A DNA stretch of 64,000 nt from Rhododendron vialii (lineage: Eukaryota > Streptophyta > Magnoliopsida > Ericales > Ericaceae), in assembly GCF_030253575.1 (NCBI RefSeq), contig NC_080558.1:134001-198000 (forward strand), read 5' to 3'. Made by a program: the position numbers and the translations under genes. The notes beneath the pieces are model-generated. The model worked only from the letters and a program-made list of their open reading frames with translations, had not been told where the DNA came from and did no database searches. Within the stretch, counting starts at the first letter, position 1; each line of letters opens with the position of its first letter. Of this stretch, positions 1 to 11,562 are shown in pieces.

Positions 1-248
1 CCCCTTGAAAACATCTCAAATTTCTTTAATGCCATATATAACCCACCCACATCAAACAAAGAGGAATCATGGCCCAACTAGGACACTGAGCATCAACGGT
101 AATGAATGGAAAAATACCTAATATTTTGATACGCATGTATAGTCTTGATGATCTAATATTGAGACAGGAATTTTATATATAATAGGAAACGAAATAATAT
201 GAAGATGCAGAAAGGAGTTGATAGTAGATAGATACAGAGTGAACATAC

Positions 249-536
249 CCGACTGCCTACATATTTAGCCCTTCGAAGGCATTCACGGTAAAGCTACAAA
301 ACCAATAAGATTTGAATTAATTAACTTTACGATACTACAAGTAGTACATATGCAAGCAAGGTAACAGTTTTCCCATGAAGATAGGAAAATAAACTACCAG
401 TAATTTGAACGCAATTGGAGTATTCAAAATGGAACCTTCAATAGTAAATAGAGAGTGAGGGAGAGAGTACGGAGTACTAAACTCGAATCGCATTATTGGC
501 AAGTTCAGGAGGCAACGCTGTCTGAAGAGACGGCAT
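249..536 (-). CDS. LYR-motif (complex 1 LYR family) protein, 5' two coding exons only; runs off left edge
   Basis: LYR proteins are small mitochondrial proteins that bind acyl carrier protein and help Fe-S cluster or respiratory-complex assembly. Exon 1 is 536-483 (18 codons, begins MPSLQTALPPELANNAIR) and ends CGA|GTTTAG. Exon 2 is 293-249 (15 codons, LYRECLRRAKYVGSR) with a clean TAG acceptor and a GTATG donor. The LYR tripeptide opens exon 2, and joining the exons puts it directly after NNAIR, as I recall for the plant family containing Arabidopsis At5g61220. The rest of the protein (about 60 residues in relatives) would lie left of base 1; nothing coding is visible in 1-248, which is probably intron 2. 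The exon 1 donor GTTTAG is a weak consensus. Family assignment is from memory of the conserved N-terminus. Confidence 0.75.
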
Positions 537-537
537 C

Positions 538-568
538 TTCTTTCTTTCTTTCTTTCTTTCTTTCTTTT
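538..568. repeat. (TTTC)n microsatellite
   Basis: About seven TTTC units directly upstream of the LYR gene start codon. On the coding strand they form a GAAA-rich 5' leader. Confidence 0.85.
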
Positions 569-649
569 GCTGGAAAAACAGATTGCGTCGTTCTGATGAT
601 GAGTGTTTCGGTGGATGGATCTGTGATCTGTATTGTATGTATACTGTGA

Positions 650-1789
650 AGTTTTAAAGCTATTGTTTTAGTTTTACACTTACCTCCTCAATGTTTCTTC
701 ACATAAAATACACTAGCCTTCCCCCTAATTCCACAAAATTATTACTATACCCACCATGCCCACTTGGTTGTCAACAATAAGTCATAGAAAGAACACAAAC
801 TTGTATACATTTTTTTTTTACACTGTTTAATATACTTTTACGTACTTCTATACATTTTTCACACATTTCAATATATAATTTTAACCTTAACAACAACTTA
901 GCGAGCTATTTTTAGCATATATTAAACAGCGTGAGTACTAGCTAAAGGACTAAAATTCCTCAAAATACCACACGAAAAAATTACATTCACCTCCCCTTTT
1001 ATATAGTAATAATAAAATAAGAAAATGATGCTGTTGGATACAGCATTGTCTAGGTAAATTAATTTGCCTCTCTTGAAATGTACTCCAACAAAAGTAGTTT
1101 ACATCTCTATTTTTCATGAAAATATCTGTGTCATTACTTTACCCAATAGAATAATACCCTTTTTTCACGGTTATAAAACTTCACTGTTTGGGTTAAATGA
1201 CGCTATTTGATGGATGCCACTCATTGAACATTTCTTTGCAATCAAGAAAATGAGCTACTCTTCTTACGTTGCAATTTGCAAAATGCTAGTAGGATTTTCC
1301 AGAATCAATATGGATTGATTATCTTCTCTTTTCCCTGCATCAACCATGCATTAGGATTAGCTAGGCCCATCAGCTGAGCCCTTGGAATTTCCCCTCTGGC
1401 CGGCTCGCTTTTGGGCAAGACTTTGCGGCATTTTCTGACTTCAGTATAGAACAGAAAAGGTGGGATAGTAAGGACTTCCATTATTTGGGGTTTCCAAAGC
1501 CCATAACAGCGAGCTATACACAACCCGATCGAGAGGTTTTTTTTCTGCAATTCGAATTACAAAACCATAGATGTAAAAAAAAATTCCATTCTGTTACAAA
1601 GTAAGGGAAACCCCCCCAAACTCCCTACCTCACACACTCATGACTCATCACACATTAAGGGAAACAAATCCCAAAGGGATGGAGCCTAAATTAACCCCCA
1701 AGAATCCACTAAAAAATATAATGGCTCTTGGGCTCTATACAAAGTGTATAGTACTATATATATATGTATCTAACATAAGTCTCCTAATT
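650..1789. other. Intergenic, AT-rich, nothing recognised
   Basis: Lies between the LYR gene start and the polygalacturonase stop, both on the minus strand. It should hold the LYR promoter and the polygalacturonase 3' UTR. Short open frames here show no recognisable domain. Confidence 0.6.
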
Positions 1790-4639
1790 TTAACAGCCAT
1801 AAGAGGAAACCTCTGCCACAGACTCGGGCTCCCCATCTTGCAAGCAATCAATGGGAGGAATTGTCAACGTCTCCTGAGTTCCGTATGAATTCCAGCAAAA
1901 CGGGTCATCCACCAATTCCCCTTCAAAAGGAAGCAACTCAACTTCAGACATTGTTATGTTAGTGCAGGGCACGGTGTCGCTACAAGCAAAGTGAATCGGT
2001 GGGCTCCGCACGTCGTAGGTCCCCTTAATGTTGTTGTAGGAAACACCGGAGAGGTAAACTGCTGAAGTCTCGTTGCGACATGCCTTTGTTAGGCAGTAGT
2101 ACTGGTCTATGATAATGCAGTTTCGGACGTTGTCCATTTCGATGGTGTCAAATGTTATGCCCGATACACTGCCCGCCCCGCCTTGCCATGTCTTGATCCT
2201 GAGACCATTGTCCGAGTCCCTTATCATTGAGTTTCTAACTGTTATGTTGGATACACATGCCTGGGAGTTGTGCACCCCCAGGCTCCCAATGCTGCAGGGA
2301 AAATAGAGTCCAATGTAATGTCTTTGAAATAGTTCTCAACTAAGAAATATGAACTGGGGGACTTGACTAGGATGCATTTCAAGAACAAGTGAAACTGAGT
2401 CTTGAGTCACTGAATCGTTTTCGTTGTGTGTTCTATTTTCATTGTATGACAGCTCAAAAAGATTGTTTTGCAAATTGTTTGGAATCCTTGATCGGATGCA
2501 GACCATGCCCATCATGGGCTTATAATAAGGGGCCAGCAGCTGAGTTGGGCCAAATTAAAGTCTCTCAAACTCTTCAAAAACAGTGAGTGTTTTTGAGCTA
2601 TTCATATATTTATTTTGTTTGAGAAAACAACCGGAGGATAGGATCCGTGAGATGTAGACATGTTTTCTAATTCAAATAAGTGAAGAAGGGTGAAGATACT
2701 TGATGTAATGACAAAGGTGGCCTCCATAACCGGAGTAATCAGCCAAATTGGTTAGTTGCGTGAACAGGTTTAGTCGCGATAGCAAATAAAGCATGTTTTG
2801 ATGTACCTGATGCCATGACTCGGTCCACAAGTTACACCGTCTATTTCAACATTTGAGCACCCCGTTCCGATGGAAATGCAATCATCCCCTGGTAAATCAG
2901 GGTGACATTATTGAATATTAATGCACACAAGAAAAAATTACACAACTGATAAAAAGCAAATTTGTGTGATTTTGATTTGGTTACCATTTGCTATAACAGA
3001 GTTGTAAATCCCCACATATTTTGTGTTTTCAATGTGGATGCCGTCAGTATTGGGGCTAAGCTTAGGGGAAGATATGGACAACTTGTCTATCAGTACTCCT
3101 TGACACCCATCAAATTTCATGTGGAACTGGGGACTGTTTTGGATGCGTAACCCGCTAACCACCAAATTCGTGCTCAGGAAGAAGCGAATTAGCTGAATAA
3201 ATGGTAAGCAAAATTATTTCTTTCATAACAGAAAACCCCTAAGTGATTGATTAAAACGAGGCAAATGTTGGATTAAAACGGTAAGCATTTACTAGTATTT
3301 ATTTTTGGGTACTTACAGCAGGGCTGTCACATGGTCCAGGCAAGGTTGTTCCGTTGGGACCCTGAAAACCGCATTTTAATTAAATTTAGCGTGGCATTTC
3401 ATTCATCGCCTTGACAATAAACCCGCATTTCAAAAAAAAAAAAAAGGATCTAGGACAAGATAAATGCTGATCTTAGAATATTATACAGTGCAGATAGCTT
3501 GAGAATTGGAAATGCCAGTGAAAGTAGAGAAGGGAAACCGTAAAAGTTCAAGAATGGACAGAGCAGCTGTTCAAAAAAAAAAAATTAAAAGAATGGACAG
3601 AGCAACATATTAGAGATTCAGACAAGTTCAAAACCCAGGAAAACTTTGTATGCGTATATGTGTGCGCGTGTGTGTTTGCAGGGTTATTGTAAGGAGTAAA
3701 ATACCCGATGAGGTTTGCAAGGGAGTTCCCACCACTTCTCGCCATTCCCTTCAATAGTACCAGTTCCGGTGAATGTCATGTCATCGAGTCGGTAAAACAC
3801 AATCCATTGCTTGTTACTGTCTGTTTTTGGCCAGCAATCCGGTCCATTAGGCGGCATCAACACCCCGTCCACCTTATTCACATGCATAAACTCAAAATAT
3901 TTAGCCCAAAAATAGCATTTCCCACCATCCTTTAAAAAATTTGCTAGTATTTAGTGGTGTTCGTTGCAGCAAAAATTTGGGTGAAAATTAACTATGCTAA
4001 AAGCATCAAAATAAACCCTTTATGGATTATCTGCTTTCTTTTTTGAAACAGTTAGTATAAAATGTTTGACCCCATAAGTGGAAACGGAAGTTGCAAAACA
4101 ATATTATGTTCCAAAAGGAAAGAAAAAGCTGTAACAAACACCCCTAACCGGGAAGAACATTGATGGGAAAATTTAGCTGCAGTTCTTACCTGAAACACTA
4201 ATCCCCGATTACAGGGGCCTGAGAAAATTGTGGAAGTCATTGTGAAAACATAGCCGGAGGGAACCAAAAGAACGGCGGATTCCACGGCACAGGCAGCTTT
4301 CCAGGCTGTTCTAAAGGCGGGAGTGTCGTCGGTGGACCCATCTCCGACCGCCCCATAAGACGTAACGTCAAAGACACAGCCAGAGCTGGAATTATCACCA
4401 GGACCACTTGGGTCGGAAGGAACTGGGGGAGGATAAACAGGGGAGGGTGAAACAGCTTCTTGAGAACTTGGAGCTTCAACAGGGGAGGGTGAAACAGCTT
4501 CTTGAGAACTTGGAGCTTCAACAGGGGACCCTTTCTTCTTCTGGTTGTGAAAATGGGTTCTCCCTTCCACATTGCCTAGATTTTGAGAAATAAGAGCCAC
4601 AGCCATTAGAATTATCAAGTGCCGACGAGTTGGCCTCAT
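1790..4639 (-). CDS. Polygalacturonase, glycosyl hydrolase family 28, PGX3-like
   Basis: Hydrolyses alpha-1,4 galacturonan in cell-wall pectin; secreted. Six exons with GT-AG borders: 4639-4190, 3872-3705, 3361-3317, 3192-2985, 2888-2807, 2291-1790 (1455 nt, 484 aa). I chose the ATG at 4639 because it begins a signal-peptide-like stretch ([17 protein letters not shown]); an in-frame ATG 25 codons upstream lacks this. Residues about 35-75 are Pro/Ser-rich and include a perfect 14-residue duplication. The pectinase fold starts near [14 protein letters not shown]28 catalytic motifs are all present: SPNTDG (Asp271), GDDC (Asp292, Asp293), SHGISIGS (His315) and RIK (Arg349, Lys351). The SHG form in place of GHG and the Pro/Ser leader resemble the At1g48100 (PGX3) clade. 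Frame is open throughout, so the gene looks functional. Confidence 0.93.
4436..4519. repeat. Perfect 42-bp tandem duplication inside polygalacturonase exon 1
   Basis: Two identical 42-bp units (4436-4477 and 4478-4519) encode the repeated segment containing [14 protein letters not shown]. The length is a multiple of three, so the frame is kept. Identity of the copies suggests a recent duplication. Confidence 0.95.
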
Positions 4640-4983
4640 TTTACTTGAACGGTAATATGGCAGAGTATTAAGCAAGTTGAAGTGTATCTCAACAATGGAG
4701 TCAATTTCTCCCAAATGTTTCTAGGAAAGTGATATAAAAAGTTACACTTTCTTCTGAAATATTGAAGCCGAAATTAGTGGACGAGAACACAGATGAAGAA
4801 ATGAGGAGTTAAGAGGTTGGGAGTTCCATAACTCTTGTCGACTGAATAAGCAAGGACAAGTTAAAGTAGAGGGGTTGTGATTTATACCCGAAAGGGTGCC
4901 AAATAATTAACAGTTCTAACTCGACGGGGGTGGCACGCGTCAAGATCTGGTTGATCCAAAAATCATTGTCCCAAGGAATACAC

Positions 4984-5070
4984 TTAAAATAAGTTCAATT
5001 GTGCAACAGAAGAACAGGTTTTTTCTCTTAAAATAAGTTCAATTGTGCAACAGAAGAACAGGTTTTTTCT
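4984..5070. repeat. Tandem duplication of about 44 bp upstream of polygalacturonase
   Basis: Two near-identical copies containing AAGTTCAATTGTGCAACAG, about 350-430 bp upstream of the polygalacturonase start codon, in its likely promoter. Confidence 0.9.
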
Positions 5071-5151
5071 TTCTGTTTCTACATCGACCTCCACTTTGTC
5101 TGTTTCAGTGTGTTGTCGTCTAGAGATCTTCTGTTTGCTGGATTTTTCTTC

Positions 5152-5788
5152 GGGCAAAGTCCACTTTGACCCCTGTAGTTATCGCCATGTGCGATACCCC
5201 CTCATGATTCAAAACTTAACACATAACCTACATGTGGTTTTGAAAATGTGCGGATAGACCCCCTGCCGTCATGTTTTTCATCCATATTAATGGACACAAC
5301 ATTAAAAGACCGATATACACTCATCATGTTCCTTGATTCTTCTTCTTTTTTAAATTTAATCACACCATCCTCTATACCAAAAATTGAATCCAAACCGTTG
5401 ATATTGTAAATTTTGATGAGTACTACATTTACACCAAAATTTAAGTCAATCAAAAAATGAAAAGCTCATGGTCGAATTGATTTTGTTATGAAATTAAAAT
5501 TTCAAATTTGAATTTACTAAAAATTAGATCACTAGGTTATTGATGCCTAATTGAGATGATTTTTTTACAGAGATACTCTATTATTTATTTAATATATTAT
5601 GAACGACTTAGATTACATTCTAGAAGCGTATGAGATACACCTCCGTTAATATAGATAGAAAACATGATGGCAGATGATCTATCCGCATATTTTTCAAAAC
5701 CACAGGTAGGTTATGTGCTCAGTTTTGAACCATGAGGAGGATATCCGCTCATGGCAATAATCACAGGGGGTGAAAATGGATTTTGCCC
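5152..5788. mobile_element. Non-autonomous Mutator-like element (MULE), 637 bp
   Basis: Inverted ends begin GGGCAAARTCCA and continue for about 145 bp with scattered mismatches (left arm about 5152-5295, right arm about 5645-5788). The element is flanked by a 9-bp direct repeat with one mismatch: TTTTTCTTC at 5143-5151 and TTTTTCTTT at 5789-5797. Long terminal inverted repeats with a 9-bp target duplication are the Mutator signature. No transposase is encoded. It sits about 510 bp upstream of the polygalacturonase start codon. Confidence 0.85.
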
Positions 5789-8230
5789 TTTTTCTTTTAT
5801 ATGTTTATATTATTCTCTGCTGTTCTTTAACATCTTTGTTTGTGTTTTGTAACTTGTGAGTGATCTTCTGTTTGCTATGCAATCATTCGCAAATCAGCAA
5901 AAACCCTTCGGCTTCACCCCAACTATTTGTAATTAATCAACTCTTTCACTTGCCTCAAAACAATGAACCGACTCTTTTGATACATTTGCCTCTATCATTT
6001 GGGAAAAAGGAGTGAAAAGCGTTTGCCTCTATACGCCTCAAACGCATAAACGAACACTTGTGTTGTTCTCCGCTCAAAAATCAAGGCACAGGAATGTTTT
6101 TGTTGTGCCTCGCCTCAAGGCGACCCCCAAAATTGCCTTTATGTACGGTGGGGAAAAATTACTTATAGTGGACAACCGCAAAAACAACCGCCAATAGTAC
6201 TATACCTGAGATTTGCCAAAATGTCTTTGCTGATAAAAGAAATTAAAAAAGAAGAAGGAGAAAGATTTGCCAAAATGAATAATTGCATGATGGTTGACAA
6301 ATGCATTGCTCATTTGATTTGTTGAACTGGTGCGTGTATCATGATTTTGCAATTTTCCAATAAGTGTCATTTCAAGGTTTCCTCTCATAGCAGACAGGCA
6401 TTATAGAAGACAGGCCTCATTATAGAACCAATTCGTGATTTTTAAATACACATATCCCTGTATACAAACAACAAGGTTCTACTTTAACAAAGGTTATGCA
6501 GACAAGAAGTTAATCAAGCTTTGATACTTTTTGAACATTATTTCATGTGATTCCAACAATGCATTGTTAGAGAGAGAGAGAGAGATAGAGGAGAGAAGGA
6601 GAGAGCTAAGGTTGGAGATTGGCGAATGTGGTGGGAGAATGACAAAATGAAGAAGATGTTGCAATCTGGGTGAACGTGGTTATGATGGGAAAGAAATATA
6701 TGCATGGGTAGTCTCGTGACTCTTCATTGTTGTTTAGCTAAGCTAGCTGACCTCCTATCGTATCGTGGCCATAGAAACAAGAAAGGCAGTCAGGCAGCAG
6801 TTTGGTGCACGACAACAGAATTAAAACCTATTCACGGGTGGGACCAATAATATGTATGTATGCGTATCTATCTATGATCACATTGTCCTTAAATTCCAAC
6901 CTAATCATATGTACCATAATTAGGCGTGTTCATCCATCCAAATTCACTCATTCTAGATTTAACTAACTAAAACCCAATTCACTACCAAAGCTCTGAATTC
7001 CGTAGTGGGGGCACCCTCATGCATGGTGTCAAGTGCAACTACTTGTGTTCGAGCTTTGGCAAACCTCCTTATAAAACTCCGATCAAAAAAAAAAAAAAAA
7101 AAACCTCCCCCTCACCGTGAAACCGGCCACCTAGGTGATTATTTGTCCTTGTGATGCTCGAGAATGTTAATTTGGCCGGTTCAATTTCCTTAATCTTTAG
7201 CTTAATTACCATGTAAACTAGCTACAAGTGGGAATTCAAATTCCAAACTGCTTTGTAATGGTCCGACTAATTGGAGGTGTCCAGCTTGTAGGATTATATA
7301 TAGCTTAATTGGATGGATATATTATATTTTTTTGTACTTAGAGGTAAAAAAAAACTGTTACTATTATTGGTAGGCTTAGTTTGTCACTTGTGTGCTGTCA
7401 GGGACAGTTGAGAGGTGCCAAAACGAAGGAGTCTGTTTATGAATTTAGGACTTTCAAGCCTTTCTTCATTAGGGCTGATAAACAAAACCTACAAGCCGAG
7501 CAAATTGTTGTTTATGTTTGGTTTAAAAACTAAGTAACAAATTTTAATAATACATTGAAGATCAGTTTATTTATGAGGCAAGCTGATCCCCAAATGATCA
7601 TTCGAGTGATGTTTTCAATATTTTTAATCGTCCTGCCTCTGAGCCTGACACAAGGAATGATGTTTTCATTGAGGATTCGGATCATCTCTAATCCAAGGTT
7701 TGGACTAGATAAAACAGTCCACACCAGGATCATACAGTAGTTTGGATGCGTTCATGAGAAACTCTTAGCAGTAACAGTTAATTCTTGCCGGTAAGAGTTC
7801 AACGGCAAATTTGAATCATTCATTGTACGTAGCAAATAGACGGTTTAGATTTGGTCCGGACCTGGAATGACCCAACTCCTTTGATTCACGCATTGGCTGT
7901 CTTTGAATTCCACGTGTAACTAGACGATTCTCCTGCTTGACTGCTTGTGGGGCAACGATATCATGTATAGCTTAGCTAGGTGATACGTACAAGCATGAAC
8001 AATGCTTTGGGATATCAAACTTCCAAAACAACAAAAGAAATCACATGCATGCTATCACTGTTGATTTCGCTGAAATTTGAGTTTTCATATGCAGTTGTGC
8101 ACTCTCTCTCTCTCTCTCTCTCTCTGAGATGGGAAGATGCAGATGACGCCACGTGTCATGGGGTAATCACGGGCTGGTTTTTTTGGTGTTTATATCACGG
8201 GTAAGGGAAGCGATTAGTAGTGACACGATC
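5789..8230. other. Gene-free, AT-rich spacer
   Basis: No open frame with a recognisable domain. It contains GA runs near 6570, a poly-A run at 7087-7103 and a (CT)n run near 8101-8126. Upstream promoter elements of unknown genes cannot be excluded. Confidence 0.5.
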
Positions 8231-8339
8231 GAACTTCTCTAACAGAAAAGAGATCAACACAGATTTTGTATCTGTACCCATGGGGTACAGACCAGTTTCT
8301 GGTCCATTTTGGTTTCCAAAAAAACAGAAAGTCTACTGG

Positions 8340-8700
8340 TACAGAAAAAAATCTGTACCAGAGGGTACAAATCCCTTTTTAGTCTCATTTTGGGTCTCAA
8401 AAAAATGATCCGAGTCGCTCATTTTGTTTAAAATACTTTGCTTATGGTCCCTACAAAAAGTAAGATTAATCCAGTATCGGTAAGAGTATTTACGAAACAT
8501 CCAAACTTTGCTCTAGAATTCAGTAGAGCAAAGTTTGGATGTTTCGTAAATACTCTTACCGATACCGGATTAAGCTTATTTTTTGTAGGGACCATAAACA
8601 AAGTATTTTAAACAAAATGAGCGACTCCGATCATTTTTTTAAGACCTAAAATGGGACAAAAAAGGGGTTTGTACCCACTGGTACAGATTTTTTGTCTGTA
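8340..8700. repeat. Fold-back (long hairpin) element, copy 1
   Basis: Near-perfect inverted arms of about 170 bp meet around 8519: left arm about 8349-8514, right arm about 8525-8690. The arms carry the blocks CGCTCATTTTGTTTAAAAT, TGGTCCCTACAAAAA and TATCGGTAAGAGTATTTACG. There is no coding capacity. It is probably a MITE; I saw no unambiguous target duplication. Confidence 0.8.
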
Positions 8701-8703
8701 CCA

Positions 8704-8990
8704 GTAGCACAGTTCCCAAAAAAATCATCCGATCCGCTTATTTTGTTTAAATTTTTTTTTTCATGGTCTCTACAAAAAATTAGCTAAATCAGATATCGGT
8801 AGGAACGTTTAAGATACATCCCACTTTACTTTAGAATTCAGGCTTGAATTATGAAGCAAAGTGTGATGTATCATAAACGCCCCCTCCAACATTCAATTTA
8901 ACTAATTTTTTGCAGGGATTCTAAAAAAAAAAATTAAGCAAAATGAGCGGATCGAATCATTTTTTTGAAACCTAAAACGAGCCCAAAATT
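8704..8990. repeat. Fold-back element, copy 2, adjacent to copy 1
   Basis: A second, more diverged hairpin centred near 8845 uses the same arm blocks (CCGCTTATTTTGTTTAAA, GGTCTCTACAAAAAATTAG, ATATCGGTAGGAACGTTTA). It lies directly next to the first. The two share sequence family but differ in arm length and loop. Confidence 0.75.
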
Positions 8991-11316
8991 GGTATGTACT
9001 GAATTATCTATAACAATAGTATCTCTCTTAAAATCATGATAGTGAAAATAATAAAGTGCAGAGAAATTGATGAAACAAAACATTTGTTTAGAAAATGGAA
9101 GGGATAACAATCAATTATTTGGTGATTTTATAACATTTCTCCATACACCTGTAGCAGGAGTAGTATTAATCTGTACGCATATATACTACTCCACAACTAA
9201 TTGACCGACCTGTTGGACGGTGGATTCAATAATCATTGATAAGATCATGATTGGATGAATATGTAGAGTAGTACTCATCTCTCATTCCCTGTTCACATGT
9301 CCATCTCCCCACTCTTCCATGCTCATTCCGGAGAATCAGTACTCCTATGTCAAAAAAGAATTGAATTACTAAGTAAGAGAGATCTCAGAAGTATATAATT
9401 TGTTTGAATGTATATATGTTGAAGGTTTTATCTCCGAGTCTGCTACAGTTGCAGACTCATCTTCGGTTTTCCCCCTAGAACAAATAACTCCAATTGCAAA
9501 TGAAGATAATGCTTACTTTTCTCTTATGTTTTCTAGTCATTATGCGCCATAGTAGTAGTCTTGTAGATATGTCCGCTCCCTTCTTGAGTGACGGAATAAT
9601 ATTCCAAGTAAAAGAAGAGTTTGGGGTAATTTTGTACATGTTTTGATCTGTTTTGGCTTGCAATTATGGGGTGATGAAAGAAATAACCGATCAGGTACCT
9701 TCTACTCTATATACTGTAATGCAAACAGTCAAGTTACCCCAATTTAAACAAATGGGTTGCTTGCGCCTCCTTCTAACAGAACAAAGATCCAGCTCTGACA
9801 CAAGCACCAAACTCGATCGAAGGTCTAGCTAGTGTTTTGCCTTTCTCCATCTATCCCAATGTTTTCCAATGCTTGTAGCTTGCTCGTTGCTAGTCCAAAC
9901 TCAGAGGGCACGACACCTTGAAAAGGTTTCTCCTAGTCAAAAAGAAAAGAAAAAAGAACAAGTACAAAGAAAAAAAAATAGTGGATAATTGAGATCTGAA
10001 ATTCCCTTAATGATGGGATTTGATGTACTTAAGTTAGGAAGTTTGAATCGCTTTAATTATGAGATCTGATTAATACCCTCTTGTATATACAGATAACTAT
10101 ATATGAATAATATGCACTTTTGAGAGGTTTTTTTTTTATACTTGTGAACTAGTGTGATTTGAACTTTGAACCCTCACGTAATGCAAAAATATAAAACGTC
10201 TACCACTTATTTGCCATTCTATTTAGAATGATGGCCATAGTTGGAGTCTAAGGCCAAAAACGGCCCTGGTAAATCACATGCTTGTCTGATAGTCTAGACC
10301 AAACTAATACACAAGATTCAAGGTCCGACATAAATTACCTAATCTCAGCTATCGTCACAAGATTCAAGGTCCGACATAAATGACCTAATCTCAGCAATCG
10401 TCCTTTACTCATGCACAAGATTTTTGCCCATGTGACATGCAGCTTTGTAAGACAATTGTGTTGCTACGTACTCACTACCAGCAACTAGATTTAGGCCTTT
10501 GATCATGAGTACTTGGAATATGCGCAAATTCTCAATAGCGGAACCAGGAATTTGATATAGTGGGTGTATCAATTTTCTTTGTAACGTCGTAATATATGAG
10601 TTACAGTAAAGCACATTCACACCAAAATAATTTTAGCATTCATAATAAAATAATTTTTTTTAAAGTATATATGTATTTTAATAATAAGCTACTTTGGCAA
10701 ACTTGCGCACCTCAACTATATGTGTTAAAACAAAATTATCGCATGTTCATAATCTATTTTCTTATTATTAACTCTACAAGTACAAGCTTCGGGGACCAAA
10801 AGTTTACAAATGCAATGTGCGGATTCATATTGAGTACTATTCAAATGATCGGAGACGTTGGGAATGAGGGAATTTTGCCTGTGGGAGGATAGGTCAGAGC
10901 AATGGTGTAGCTTATAAACGACACTTGAGATGAAAGATGTTTCTTTTTTCTTTTTTCTCCCAAGATATGCACTATTTTCTCGTGGATTTTGAAAAAAAAA
11001 AAAAAAAAACTTAGGGGAGTGGGAGTAGACTCAAACATACACCATCTCATTCCCAAGCCAACAACTTACCACTACACTAAACATTGCCTTCTTACACATA
11101 TTCGACATATATATATATATGTATATACACACAAAATTGGGATTTTTTTTAAAAAAGACGTGAGGGCACGTGACCTCGTGTGCCCCAAAATGGGTCCGCC
11201 TTTGCAAATTCTTACAGTACAAATGCTTTCATGTGATCCCTTGTACGGCTCCAAAAGTTAATTCAATCACTGGTAGTTGCATTGACCAAACATTCAATGA
11301 TGATATAAATAATTCA
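8991..11316. other. Gene-free, AT-rich spacer
   Basis: No recognisable coding sequence on either strand. It holds short A/T homopolymers (for example near 10990-11010) and the 46-bp tandem pair listed separately. Confidence 0.5.
10311..10402. repeat. 46-bp tandem duplication
   Basis: Two copies (10311-10356, 10357-10402) starting ACAAGATTCAAGGTCCGAC differ at only two or three bases. Confidence 0.93.
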
Positions 11317-11318
11317 TA

Positions 11319-11560
11319 CTCTTCCCGTTTCTAAATGAGAGTCTCTCTTAAGAATTTCAATTTTGTTAGGAGACATGTAATCATTACACATATTTTTCAT
11401 CATTACCCCTATATTTTACCTATTTTGTACCATTTGCATTCAAATACAAGAGACAATTTAGGAATTTTATCAAATTTTTACTTCTATTTTTGGAAATGAA
11501 CAATCATTTTGTAACATTTCAAAAATGGAATAAGAGACTCTTAATTAGAAACAGAGGGAG
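11319..11560. mobile_element. Stowaway-type MITE (Tc1/mariner class), 242 bp
   Basis: The right end, read inward, is CTCCCTCTGTTTCTAATTAA, and the left end is CTCTTCCCGTTTCTAAATGA. Both match the plant Stowaway terminus (CTCCCTCCGTTYC). TA dinucleotides flank both ends (11317-11318 and 11561-11562), the expected target duplication. The interior is AT-rich and non-coding. Confidence 0.92.
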
Positions 11561-11562
11561 TA

